Source: Trissonchulus latispiculum (taxonomy: Eukaryota > Nematoda > Enoplea > Enoplida > Ironidae). Taken from it: a stretch of DNA of 64,000 bases. The position numbers and the translations under genes are program-made. Below are positions 42,517 through 55,200 of this stretch, in pieces; the first letter of the stretch is position 1, and each line of letters starts with the position of its first letter. The notes beneath the pieces were generated by a model. The model was given only the letters and a program-made list of their open reading frames with translations. It did no database searches and was not told the origin of the DNA. The stretch lies in NCBI GenBank assembly GCA_030248195.1, contig JASAND010017645.1:30423-94422 (forward strand). The letters run 5' to 3'.

Positions 42517-43058
42517 TGTAACGAGCGCATTTCATAACTTACGTAACTTAAACCGACGTAAGTAACAAGTTTCCCGCTAAAAGCTGAACTCTAGCTAACT
42601 TAAGTTAAACCTTAATTTCAGCCTGAGTAACTGCTCAAGAAAGATAGATCATCCCGCTCGCGAAACTATAAAGCGTGCTGCAGCAGCGAGCTGCAGTCAG
42701 TTGAGGAAAGTGGCTGGTTGGGTTCACTCGCTCTACTTCTCTCTCTCTCCTCTCTTAGGTTGGAAGGTAGGCTGGCTGGTTGGTTGGATTTGAGCAGTTA
42801 CTCAGAGAGTTCACTTCTCCTTCTTCTTTTCATTCGAACAGGTCTAGGTTTGGTCAGGTGGTTTGGCAGGAGAGTCTGGGGTTTTTTGTGTTTTTTGGGG
42901 GGTTTTTGTACACTTTATAGGGGGGGGCCCATAGCCTTTTTGTGTTTATTACCTTAGCCTTTTAGGTTTATTATAAGCTCTGATTGGCTGACAGAGCTTC
43001 GGTATTTTGGGTGAAAGTCTGCAAGGACAGGTGTTTAGGATCTATACACCCTGTCACA
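42517..43058 (+). repeat. 3' LTR
   Basis: It matches the 5' LTR except 42871-42944, where the sequence degenerates into G and T homopolymers, one missing base near 43019 and one substitution near the end. Confidence 0.92.
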
Positions 43059-43589
43059 TATGTATTGGAGAAAATTTTTAAAATCCGGTTTTCGCGAATT
43101 CCGGGAATTGAGTGCATTTTCACGAGTTCGTTCTATTACAAAAGTTGTTCAGATCGATAAGAATTTTCGAATGATACCCATCTTGAGGGTATTGGAGGAA
43201 ATTTTTAAAATCCGGTAATTTAGAAAACCCGGAATTCCGGAAATTGGGTGCATTTTCGTGAAAAGCTTCTAAGAGCAAAAATGTGTAGCGGGATCAGCTC
43301 TATTCGACTGTGAGAACCAAATTTTGATTGCAATAAAAATTTGGCGAAAAACTAAAAATTTTAAATTTTCCGCGAATGAAATCCGGAATTTCGGAATTTT
43401 TCGGATTTTCGAAATCTCGGGTTCCTGAGGATTCGAAAAATATATACATTGTATAGGCTACCTTCAAATGATAACTCAGGACAGCCGCTCACATTTCTGT
43501 TCCAAGAATTTTTGGTCAGACTTTAGATCTCAGCCTCGAAAACTGGTAGAAACTAAGTTTAAGCTAAAAATTGCTAGTCGCGGTCTCGC
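43059..43589. other. Non-coding; about 125-bp imperfect tandem duplication at its start
   Basis: The block ATTGGAG(G)AAAATTTTTAAAATCCGG occurs at about 43065 and 43190 with similar following sequence. Nothing else recognised. Confidence 0.45.
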
Positions 43590-43681
43590 CCAAAAGCCGA
43601 GACTTGGCCAGTCTCGGTCTCGGTACCCTGGTCTCGATCTCGTTCTAGGTTTCGGTGAAAACTCGGTCTCGCCCAACTCTG
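43590..43681. repeat. GTCTCG array with a hAT-like right terminus
   Basis: Repeated GTCTCGGTCTCG units end in CGCCCAACTCTG, the inverted form of a CAGAGTTGGGCG terminus. The matching left end was not found. Confidence 0.45.
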
Positions 43682-43923
43682 CTGAGGGCTAGCCCCCCCC
43701 AAACCTCCCCCCAATTACACCTATGCCAACAGAACGAACCCAGGTAAAACCTACACCAAATTAATCTATAGGCTCTATTAAACAAATGTATACGTATGTA
43801 TGTATAGCGCGGCGGTTATTGATTAAGCGACAAATCGAAAATCTAACGATAACTACTATGAGGCCTTGCGAAGAGCTTCAAAATGATAAAACATCTCTCT
43901 AGCATTTACGGTTGGTGAATTTT

Positions 43924-43965
43924 CGACCAAACAGATGGGAAAACTTTTTCCCATCTGTTTGGTCG
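43924..43965. repeat. Perfect palindrome, 20-bp arms
   Basis: Arms 43924-43943 and 43946-43965 are exact reverse complements around a 2-base centre (CGACCAAACAGATGGG core). It could be a cruciform or the core of a small inverted-repeat element. Confidence 0.65.
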
Positions 43966-44843
43966 CAAAAAACCCAATTGCGGGAAGAAACCCAAGGACG
44001 GGAAAAAAACCTAGCCGAACTTTTTGCTGGAAGCATGCCAGAACAGTTTTGACGATATATACCACTCGAAAGAGCGGGTAAGTTTTAGTACATCTGCATC
44101 ACAAAATATCAATATTTTTGCAAAAATTCATGTTTGACGTTAAAAAATTTTGTATGTTTTACACGTAAACATAGGCAAATTTTCGAAATTTTTGCAATTT
44201 GCTTAATTTTTGCAGTTTAAGCATAGTAAACGTTTTTTATTGCATTTAAAGCCAAACCCGACCTATTTTAGTGAGAAATAGGCAATTTTTGACGAAATTG
44301 AAAAATTCGGCTTGAAAGGCACCATGTCAGATTTTGGCCACCTGGACCACACATAGAAGGATGAACCAAGGTGAAATCTCTACCAAATTGAGCAGGAGGC
44401 TCTATTGACTGAGCTAAGAAATGCATGAATTGTTCCTTTGCTGCTAATGGTTAGAAAAAATTTCATTTTGAAATTTGGGTTTTTCCCGCACATAGGTTTT
44501 TTCCAGCCGAGTCTAGGTCACCACCCCCAGGTCGCACCACAGGTACTAGAGCCAAATTGCATACACCATCGTGAAGTTCGAGAAATGTCCTCTGTGAAAC
44601 TGTAATCCGTTATGGGCTAGGTCTTTCCAGTAGTTCAGGCTGATCCCTCCCCAAAAGTTGACCCTGTCAGACCGACCCCCATGTTGGGACCAAAATTTCC
44701 AAAAATTTAAAAGTCCCAAACACGAGCTACAATAATACAGCCTCTAGGGTAGTTTTGGACGCTCTTTAAGATAGGCTATTAAAATTCTATAAGAGGCCAT
44801 GCCTGTAGCTGTAGCTCATACGGAAAGTGGGTTTTTCCCGCTT

Positions 44844-44881
<38 letters not shown>

Positions 44882-45492
44882 GTACGTACGTTACCAAAGT
44901 TGACCTCCCGAAATCGGAAAAAATACTAATGATTATTCGAAGTTGCTTTATATATGTATATATGACGAAAGAATGATTAATCCAAAATGCAGAAGTAGCA
45001 CTCAAATTTAATCAGTCTGCCGCCCTCAAATCACCGCTCTATATATATTGTCTTGTCTGTGTGATTTATGTTAAGCATCGACGATATTTGAATGGTAGTA
45101 TAGTCAATCGGGAAAAAAGCCGTCAAAATTTCGGGGGAAAAGCCACGACCGCTTTGGCCTAACGGGTGAAGCTATTGCAGTAATATTTGGCAAGTAGAAT
45201 AACGACCTCAATAGAAGCCCACACGCCGATTTTTAGCTTTCCGGCTCTCCTCTACAGTCAATGGCAGGGTCGACATTTTTTGGAAAACTTGGTTCCTGAA
45301 ATGGCTGGATAATGGTAATGTTTCAAAAATTCATAACTTTAGTGTCAGTATCTCTGTCTCAATAATTTCTATTGCAATCAGAGAACATGTCTGGCTTTTT
45401 ATTTCTTACTATTTCTTGGAATCGACTAGCAACGCTTTAATTAAAAACTATAATAGTGACAAAACTAACGTTATTACGCGTATCCGCAACTT
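43966..45492. other. Non-coding, including a (TA)n microsatellite
   Basis: A TA dinucleotide run lies at about 44846-44880, followed by CGTACGTACG. No gene seen on either strand. Confidence 0.45.
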
Positions 45493-45708
45493 TTAGAAAA
45501 CAATTAGAAAAAAATTTCGTTTGTTTTCTAATTGTTTTCTTATAACAGAAAACAACTAGAAAACAATTAGAAAATAATTAGAAAATAAAATTTCAATATT
45601 TTCTCATTGTTTTCTAGATTAGAAAACATTAAGAAAACAATTAGAAAACAATTAGAAAATATATCTGTACATTAGAAAACAATTAGAAAAAAATAATTGT
45701 TTTCTAGA
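45493..45708. repeat. AGAAAACAATT minisatellite, both orientations
   Basis: Units TTAGAAAACAA repeat many times, with inverted TTGTTTTCTAA units at the left, centre and right end, giving strong hairpin potential. Confidence 0.65.
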
Positions 45709-48700
45709 AATGGGCTTCGTGTGTAAAACGGTAAAAACAAGTCTTGTTTTGACAAAAAAAGCGTTAAAATACAGAAAATTTTGCGTTTTAGGCCATTTTT
45801 TGAATTTTCTGAGGTCCGAATTTTGGGGGGGTACTCCCCATCACATTTCGGGGGTCGACCACCAAATTTTCGAAGTTTGCCCCACCCAACCAAAATTTCC
45901 AGGGAAACTACATATGGATTGGGGAGGTCCCCACTCCCCTCCTCCCAAATTTTGGGGGCCGGACCCGTTTTTAGACCTCCCCCAAAAAAAGTTTTCTATT
46001 TGTATGCCAAAAATCGCATTTTCAGCCATTGCCAACATAGTTTCCCCAGGAGGGGGGGGTTTGGGGGGAGTACTCCCCCCCCCAAAATTTTCGACCAACA
46101 TTATCCTCCCCAGATTTTTGGACTATCCCTCCCCCCACTTTTGGTTACCCCCCCCCCCCGAACCCCCCCAGCACTTTTTGGGGCCAAAATTTGGGGGTAA
46201 AAATGCCTATAACGATAAAAACAAGCCTTGTTTTGACAAAAAAACGTTAAAATACAGAAAATTGTGCGTTTTTAAGCCATTTTTTGAATTTTCTGAGGTC
46301 CGAATTTTTGGGGGGGGGGGGTTCGGAGGGTACTTCCCATCACATTTCGGGGGTCGACCACCAAATTTCCGAAGTTTATCCCCTCCCCCCGAGACCCTAA
46401 GTTCCAGGGAAACTATGGTGCCGACCATACATTAACACAGGGTCCGATTCTGGGGGGTCTACCCCAACCTCGGCAAGGGGTCTACCACTGATGTGTTTGG
46501 GGGGGGGGGGGGTGGGATCCAGGGGGGAATCCAGGGAAACTATGATTGCTAATGCCGAAAACATTAAATCATTAAGTAATTTTAACATTAGACAGTGTTT
46601 TTAAAATCGAAAACGTGATTGCCAACATGTTTCTAACTCCAAAATAGGGTCAATATTGAGTTAGAAAGTCCATAAAACTGTTGAAAATGTGTATTTCATG
46701 CAATAATGAACACCTTAAGCCAAAAACCTGGACATTTTTGAAAAATTTTGCAAAATTTACCCTAAAAATACCCGATTTTTGGCCAATTTTTCGCGCCTGC
46801 GGCGCGACTACCCCATAGTTTCCTTAGGGGCGTTTTCCTTAGGGCTTCCCATGGTTTGACCATTTTTCGAAATTTCTGAGGTCCGAATTCTGGGGGGGGG
46901 GGTTGGGGGGCATAGGTGTAACGGGGATTTGGGGTGGGGGGCCCCCTCCCCGGACATTTTGGGGGGGGGGCCCTTTTTAGGCCCCCCAAACCTCCCCCAA
47001 AAAATGTTTCAATTTTTATGCCAAAAATCGCATTTTCAGCCATTGCTGATGCCGAAAAACATGAAAGCATTAAGTAATTTTGACATTAAGTAACAGTGTT
47101 TTTAAACTCGAAAACTTGATTGCCAACATGTTTCTGAGTCCAGAATAAGGTCAATATTGAGTTTAGAAGTCCATAAAACCGTTATAAACGTGTATTTCTC
47201 GCGATAATAAACACGTTAAGCCAAATATTTGGACTTTTTTGAAAAATTTTGCAAAATTTACTCTAAAAATGCCCAAATTTTGGCCAATTTCAGCGCCTTC
47301 GGCGCGACTACCCCCCCCCCCCCCAGTTGGGGGGGCCGGCAGCCATAGGTGTAATTGGGGGGAGGTTTGGGGGGGATAACCCCCCCCCCAGCCATTTTTA
47401 CAAACCACCCCCAAAAATTTTTGGGGGCCCCCGGCCTCCCCAACTGGGGGGGGGGGGGGTTAGTCGCGCCGAAGGCGCGAAAAATTGGCCAAAAATCGGG
47501 TATTTTTAGGGTAAATTTTGCAAAACTTTTCAAAAACTTACAAATTTTTGTCTTAAACTGTTCATTATTGTGTGAAATACACGTTTTCAAAAGTTTTATG
47601 GACTTTCTGACTCAATATTGACCTTATTTTAGACCTAGAAACATATTGGCAATTAAGTTTTCGAGTTTAAAACCCCTGTCTAATGTCAAAATTATATACT
47701 TTATAATTGAATGTTTTTTGGCATTAGAAATGGCTGAAAATGCGATTTTTGACATAAAAATAGAAAAAATTTTTTGGGGGAGGTCGTGGGGGGGTTTGGG
47801 GGGGTCTAAAAAGGGGGCCCCCCGCAAAATTCCGGGGGAGGGGCCCCCCCCCCCAACCGAAATCCCCGTCGCACCGATGCCGGCAGCATAGATGTGTTAG
47901 GGGGGGGGGGGGGGGGGGGCACCCCCCCCCAAATTGACAAATTTTGGCGACCCCCCCCCCCAGCCTTTTCAGACTTTAGCTAGGCCCCCCCGATTTTTGG
48001 CCAAAAAGTGGCCAAAAATGGCAAAAAAATCGAAAATTTAGGGGTTTTTTGGGAAATTTGGCGGACCCCCCCACCCTCCGGCGGAACCCCCCCCCCCCCC
48101 CAGATTTTTTGCCCAGCCACACCTATGGCCGGCAGCCCCCAAAAAATTTCTGGGGGGGTTTGAAAAAAATGGCTTGGGAGGTACCCCCCCACCACACTTC
48201 GGCGGTGGGCCACGATTGCCCCCCCCAGACCCAAAGTTCCAGGGAAACTATGGACTACCCCCCCAAACCTCCCCACCTCCCCTCAATTACACCTATGGGT
48301 GGGAGGGGTCAGCCTTTTTGGGGCGGGGCGGGGTGGACAAGTGGGGTCCGAAAAAATTGAATTTGGGAGGGGGTTTAAAAATTTTTCGGTCAAAAAATCC
48401 CAAATTTGCTAAAACAACGTTACGTATTTCCAACTAAAAATCGACCATATATATTTCTTCATGTTTGCTCATTTATTCGAAAAAACTAGGATTTTTTGCA
48501 AAAATTTCGAAATTTTCCAAAAAATTTCGAATTTCTACTAATTTTAAGGCAAAATCTTCAAAATTTTGAGGGTGGGGTCTGGCAAATTTGGGTGGATGGG
48601 GTCTGGGATTTGGCCATTTGGGGTGGTGTCTGCCTCCAAAATTCGAGGGTGCGGTCGGCACAATAGGATAACGTGGGGGGGGGGGAATGGGGGGGTGCTG

Positions 48701-49630
48701 ACAAAAAACGGGTAGACCCCTCGTCCAGAAAGCAAAAAGGGTAGTCCCCTCAGCGATTTTCACTGAAAATTGGCAATTGTTTAGCAAATTTTAGCGATTT
48801 TTTCAAAAAATTTCTTAAAAATTGCTAAAAATTGTAATTTTTTACTAATTTTTGGTCAAAAACGTTAAAAATTCGCAATTTTTGTTAATTTCGGGGCAGA
48901 CCCCCTTAAAATTTTGGATTTTTTCAGGGGTAGATCGCGCTTTCTGCTGCTATGTTTTGGAGCTCATAGCGTCAACCCATGACCCAGGAGGCGGGCGGGT
49001 GGGTCTTTTTTAAAATTTTTCCTACCCCTCCCCCAAATCGATTTTTCGGACCCCCCCCCCTAAAAATTTTCAAACCCCAAACTAAATTTTTGAAAATTTT
49101 TAGCTTAAAATTCGAAATTTTTCCAAAAAAATCCAAAAATTAGCATAAAATTGCTAGAATTGGCTTATTTAAGATAAAGATCGTTAAAAATAGCTGTAAA
49201 TTCAGAAAATTTTTCAATTTTATAACGACAAAGTGACTTTTTTCGAAATTTTTCGCCGACCCCCCCTAGAAAATTTTTCTTACCGCTCCCCCGCCCAAAT
49301 CGACTTTTCGCGACCCCCTCCCCCTTTTTTCGCCAAACCCCTTCCCTACTTTTTTCGGAGACCCCCACCCCCACTTTTTTCGCCAGCCACACCTATGCCC
49401 ACCCCCCAAACACACCTATGGTAGACCCCTTGCCGAGGTAGGGGTCGGTAGACCCCCAGAGTTGGGTCCTGTGTTCTATGGTCGGAAACTATGGGCGGCA
49501 CCATAGTTTCCCTGGAACTTAGGGTCTCGGGGGGGTAAATTTTGGGATATTGGTGGTCGACCCCCGAAGTGTGGTGGAGGAGGGTACCCCCCCCTCCCGA
49601 ACCCTCCTCCCCCAGAATTTAGGCCTCAGA
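45709..49630. repeat. G/C-homopolymer-rich repeat cluster
   Basis: Repeated blocks (GAGGTCCGAATTTTGGGGG, TTCCAGGGAAACTA, GCGCCGAAGGCGCGA) recur directly at 45.7-46.4 kb and inverted between 46.56-47.33 and 47.44-47.74 kb. Between them are runs of 8 to 20 G or C. Proline/glycine-rich frames are by-products of these runs. Base accuracy in the runs is doubtful. Confidence 0.6.
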
Positions 49631-49762
49631 AATTTCGAGCCTTATTTTGATGAAAAAGGGCTAAATTACAGAAAATTTGGCACTTATTTAGATGGGGGGG
49701 GTTGATTTTTTCGCCTTGGTCCCCCCTTATGGTTCGAAAAATTTTTTGTCTCCGGTTTGGCT

Positions 49763-51441
49763 GAGAAGTTGCCCTTAGGGTAAATCGAGGTCGCTGATTT
49801 CAAAAACTCGAATCGAGAGATCGATCCGATCGATCGATCAGTAGAATCGATCGATCAAAATCTATAGCAAGCTTAACAAAAAAAATCAAAATTCGGTTTT
49901 TTGGCTGGAACTTTCGCAAAACTAAACCAAATCTATTACTTTGAGGACCCATGGATAGGTCTTGGGCTAAGCTTTAAAACCACCCCAGTTTCATTGCTCT
50001 ACCACCTACCAGTAAGTTGCAGTAGACGAAAATGTGTGATTTTTTTGTTAAAGGTTTAACAAAAAAAATCACCCGTTAACAAAAAAATCAGTGGTGGATC
50101 GGATCCCAGAGAGCAGCTAGCAACTTTTTCTCATCAGTTTTGGATAGAGCACACTAAATAACGTATTTAGAACCCAAAACCGCTAACCTAGTGCTCCAAC
50201 TAGGGCAACTGACCCCGCCGAAGTCTTAGTGGTCACTGATGGCCCCCGACAGCGTCCAGTATGAAGTCTGGTGGCTCTAAAGTGCCGTTTTAAAGGCTAA
50301 AACGTTGTTTTTTCGTGTTTGTGAGTGATTATAACCTATTTCCAGGCATTTTGGCAGAGAAATTCAGAACTTCATATTTTGGTGGGGTATGACCCACGGT
50401 CACGTGACCCCTGCCGGACCCGTCCGGACCCTCCAGGTACCAACTGGACAGTTCGAAGTGGCTATAAACATGTCCTAGGGGGTTTTCCAGGGCGCTGAAT
50501 TCAAATCTGGCATTAGTTTTTCGGTAACTATGGCCTAATACTGACTTCTGGGATCACGTTTACCGTCGGACGGTTCAGGCCCGGCTGGTTACCAGGTTGG
50601 ACTACCAGAAGTGCCAGGCAACCTCAAAAACAACGTATATAAGGGTTTTCGAGGTCGCTGAGCTCGAATTTGACGTTAGTTTTGCTCTGGCTGCTGTTCT
50701 GACTTCAGTAACAAAACATAAAAATGATTTTTTATTTGTTAAAATTTTAACAAAAAAAAATCACCCACCCCAGGACCGCACAGAGGTCCAACTGGGAACT
50801 TCTATATATGTATCGATAGCCCACAGTCAGGACATGTCACATGCACAATATGGGTTGCCTAGGGTTTTCCCTTAGTAAATAGCAGCCGAAATTCGAACTT
50901 CGGTCATGAACGTTTTTGAGGTCACTTTTGGGTACCCTCACTTAAAGGTCTGCCCTGAACGCATGGAGAGGGCCTAGGGGCTCAAACTCACAGGCTGTAA
51001 TGTCGAGATGTGTGGCTATCACCATGCAAAAATTTGGGTCTCTGCGACTTTCCTGTGAGTCAGGGTGGGGTGATTTTTTTTGTTAAAATTTCGGGTGATT
51101 TTTTTGTTAAGCTTGCTATATCAAAAAATTTTGTCACCAATTTTCGCGAAAAGTCGCCCCTAGCGTAATTCGGGGACGCTGATTCCGTCCAGTCGAAATT
51201 TCGATCGGAGCTGCCAAATTCGACTTATATATCGACTTTTTTGAAAAAAAGATGAATATAGATTTTTGTGGTCGATCGATCGATTTTTATGAAATGTCGA
51301 CTGCAGATTCGAAATCAGAGACTTTTCGCAAACGGTGACAAATTTTTTTGATCGATTTACTGATCGATCGATCGATCGGGTAGAGCTCTCGACTCGATTT
51401 TTGAAATCAGCGACCTTGATTTACAATAAGGGCAACTTCTC
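49763..51441. mobile_element. Nested inverted-repeat elements with GATC arrays
   Basis: Outer inverted ends of about 100 bp start GAGAAGTTGCCCTTA and include TCGCTGATTTCAAAAA and GATCGATCGATC. An inner pair TATAGCAAGCTTAACAAAA (49863 and, inverted, ending 51120) marks a second element inside. The centre has no recognisable gene. Confidence 0.6.
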
Positions 51442-52254
51442 CCCCATCACAGTTCGGAGTTCGGCCAAGATTTACCCCCCTCCCCCCAGACCCAAAGTTG
51501 CAGGGAAACTATGGGGGGGGGGACTCCTCCCCCCAAATAGAAATGTGCCGACCCCACTCGAAATTTTGGAGGGCGACCCTACCCCAACTGGCCAAATCCG
51601 AGTCCCCACCCACCCAAATTTTCCAGACCCCACGCTCCAAATGTTGAAGATTTTGCCTCAAAATTAGTAAAAATTCGAAATTTTTTGCAAAAAATCCAAG
51701 TTTTTTTACTAAATGAGCAAAAATGAAGAAATATATATTGTTGATTTTTAGTTGGATATATAACGTTTTTTCAGCGAATTCGCGAATTTCTTCTAAACAC
51801 CAGGGGGGGCTGGGGGGGTGCCCCCGCCCCCAAAATTTTCAACCAACTTTACCCTCTTCCCTCCCCCACTTTTGGTTACCCCCCCCCGTCCTTTTTGGGA
51901 CCAATAATTTAGCTAAATTTTGCCAAAAAATTGTCATTTTTTGAAAAATTTTCCTCAAATTTAAGCTAAGAATCGCTTTAAAATATTTACCATATAATTT
52001 TTACAGTTTTACTCCTCCTCCACAAATTTTTCCGGACTCCTTCCTACCTAAAACCGGCTGACGCTAGTTTCGACTACCCACATCACCAACTTTCTTAAGG
52101 TACAAAAATCCCTCCCTGAACATTTTATCTCCTTACGTCCATGTCCATGTTGTTCGACTTGTTTTTATTTGTTATTGCCTGTTTAGATTACGTGTATTAT
52201 ATACGTACCTATATCTACTTAACGGTTGAAATTCAGTTTCGGCATATATAAATA
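51442..52254. other. Repeat remnants, then BUD31 5' flank
   Basis: 51442-51950 resembles the G/C-rich cluster. 51951-52254 is AT-rich and should hold the BUD31 promoter and 5' UTR; no motif is decisive. Confidence 0.4.
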
Positions 52255-55200
52255 ATGCCAAAGGTTAGGAGAAATAGGAAGGCTCCTCCTGAAGGTTGGG
52301 AACTGATCGAGCCAACACTTGAAGAATTTGATCAAAAGATGAGAGAAGGTACGTATATATAGGTATATACTGTATCTGTATCTATTGCAATGTTGACAAA
52401 AAATCACTATAAATTGTAAAATCTTACAAGTGGAAAAATGCTAGTTAATAAAAAAGTTAATATGAGCTATGATGGCGAACATTTAAATGTATCGAGGACA
52501 ATATTTAGAATGTTTAATATGAGCCAGCATCTAAATAAGTAGACGACAAGATGCAAACGGTAATATGAGCCGCAACCTTTCTCTTGGGCGCGTATTGACG
52601 CTCACTTAGCTTTCGCTTACCTTGAATACAACATTGAAATAGGTTTGCGTGAATAACGTCGAGTTAACCATTAATTTTGCAAAGCTGTATGTAACCGCAG
52701 TTTTGCAACGCTATCTCAGTACAGCCATGTAACTCAACGAAACGAAACGAAACCGATGTGCAATCTAATGAAGAAATGAAAATATGGAACTTACACATAC
52801 GTATGTTACGAAAATTATGAGAAATCATATTTGAAGTTATCGCAATCATCGCATATATATATGCATCACAATCATTACAACAGTTTCAGTATTTCCAAGC
52901 CAATCAAATCGTTTATATGTAAACACTAATTCTTGATTTCCACGCAACGAAGAAAAATTTCCTAGCTCCTGCATCCTGAGATCAGATCCGTGGCGGATTT
53001 TTTGTGAATTCGTTCACTAAAAATAAAAAATTTTTATTCACGCTTCACACAGGCTACCTGCATGAAAATTGCACCATAGAGGGCTATTCAACCTCTACTT
53101 CGATGTCGATGGTTGATGACTAAAATTCCCGTTACAACAAAGCTTGACTAAGCGAATATATGTCGTGGTTAGATAGACAAGTTGGTTAGATGGACATCTA
53201 ACCACTCAAGTTGGTTAGATAGACATCTAACCGGTTAGATTGTAAACTCAGCGTAGTTTTACAATCTAACCGGTTAGATAGATAAATTTTACTATCTAAC
53301 CAACTGTTTTGGTTAGATGGCCATCTAACCAACTCACATTTGGTTAGATTGGAATTACATTATGCCATCATTGCAGATAATCTAAACAAACTTAAGAAAA
53401 TGGTTTTATTTCATATAATATACGTTGTAGCAGCAGGTGTATGATTTCTAATTTGAGTATTATTTTTCATTGAACTAAGTTAAATTTTAACAAAGTTTCA
53501 GCGGTTAGAGCAGCTAATGTTTGGGTGGCAGTGAGATGTACATTTCAAACTGTTTCAAAAGAAAGGGGTCACCCTCTTTCTTTGGTTTTTTACAAGTCTT
53601 GTCGAATTTCTTAACTGTACAATATCGTAAGTTCTGTTCAAGTGATAATGTTCATTCTTTTTCTTATCGACATCACCACTGCGTGCTGCCAATATCAGCT
53701 TTATTCTATCGTCTTGTTCTGCGGTTAAAGGCTTCTTTTTTGGATGTAGTTTGTAGAAGACTTCCAATTCCTCCAAAAATTTGGCTTCGAGATCCATGGA
53801 AGTTTTATGTAGAAAGCACAACCGAGTAAAGCTAGTAGGTAGGTTACAAGTTCGTGAGAGTGAAAAGTGGTATAATGAAAATTATATCGTGATAGTAATG
53901 GTGCATGAAAGGAACATTTCAGTTGCAGGAACATTTCTCACACAATTTATATTTTTGCGATAATGTTAACTTCTAATGCTTTACGTACGTAAAATCTAAC
54001 TTTTTCAATCTAACCAAATGTGAGTTGGTTAGATGGCCATCTAACCAAAACAGTTGGTTAGATAGTAAAATTTGTCTATCTAACTGGTTAGATTGTAAAA
54101 CTACGCTTAGTTTACAATCTAACCGGTTAGATGTCTATCTAACCAACTTGAGTGGTTAGATTTCCATCTAACCAACTTGTCTATCTAACCACGACATATA
54201 TACTGTTTTTTCTTCGGGCTCAAGCCAACACTTCGGTATAAATTGGTAGCACAAATGTAGCAAGCTATGTAATAGAAAACTATGTAGGGCGTCTGCCTTA
54301 AGGAGCTAGCCCGCTCTTCCCCTGTTTCAGTTATTATTCAAGGTCAGGGTATTCTTAGGGATTTTTCGGAGACATGGAGGGTTCCGGGCGTTCATTTTTT
54401 TGCTAAAATTATTTTTTGGCATGATGTCTGGAGTCATGCGTGTATCCATATGTGGGTAGTGGTTTCGGGACCCAGAAATTTGGGGTCTTTCATACATTAT
54501 GCAAATATATAATTACTCTAGGAGTGATTCCTGTCAGACATATAATTTGCCGCCTGCCGGTGCAACTTTGAATTTGGCCGATTTTGTAATTTTGATATGC
54601 ATTTTATTAAGATATGCTTGATGTGCATTTATTTATTAAATTTTATATATATGCTTTTTATTTATATTCATTGTTTCAGCTGAAACCGATCCACATGAGG
54701 GCAAAAGAAAAGTGGAGTCGCTGTGGCCTATTTTCAGAATACATCATCAGCGCTCTCGCTACATCTATGATCTATTTTATAAAAGAAAGGCGATCAATAA
54801 GGGTAACTTGATGTAGCTTTGTTTAGTGAGCGAATGCAATTTTCACTGCTGTTGCATTTCAATTTCATTGCATAAGTACGTATTTATCATAGGCAATTTT
54901 GTCATAAGTAACTCTTATTCAGTAATGATATATATACGTATAGCACGTTTTGGACATAGGAGTTTGAAGACGGAGAATTTAGAATGCTACGAAGAGTATT
55001 ATATATACAGGGCATTTTTAGGGATTGTTTTCGGGGGGGGGGCTATGCTGAGGGGGGTTGCAAAAATGAGAAAGTAGGAAATTTTTGAGAATTTGCCTAC
55101 TTTGGCCGAACATCGGGGCACCCAATAAATCTTGGGGGCGGTTTTTTGGGGGGCCACCCTCCTGTAAAGCCAACATTCGTATCGATAAAGAGCGGCTTTT

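Larger units (their letters stand above)
29603..43058 (+). mobile_element. Errantivirus-like LTR retroelement / endogenous retrovirus with captured host domains
   Basis: It is bounded by 543- and 542-bp LTRs (TG...CA). Order: LTR, PBS, splice donor, Gag, CCHC, protease-like 1, Tribbles-like pseudokinase, degenerate protease, protease 2, RT, RNase H, (frame change), integrase, PWWP, Env, then a separate 3' gene, PPT, LTR. RT and DD35E integrase place it in Ty3/Gypsy. Env with furin site and membrane anchor is errantivirus-like. Total 13.46 kb, about twice the usual length. LTRs are nearly identical outside one patch, so insertion is recent. No matching TSD (CAGT left, TATG right). Confidence 0.93.

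Noticed and set aside
45709..49424. Many proline/glycine-rich frames on both strands
   Set aside because: Produced by G and C homopolymer runs in repeats; no conserved domain.
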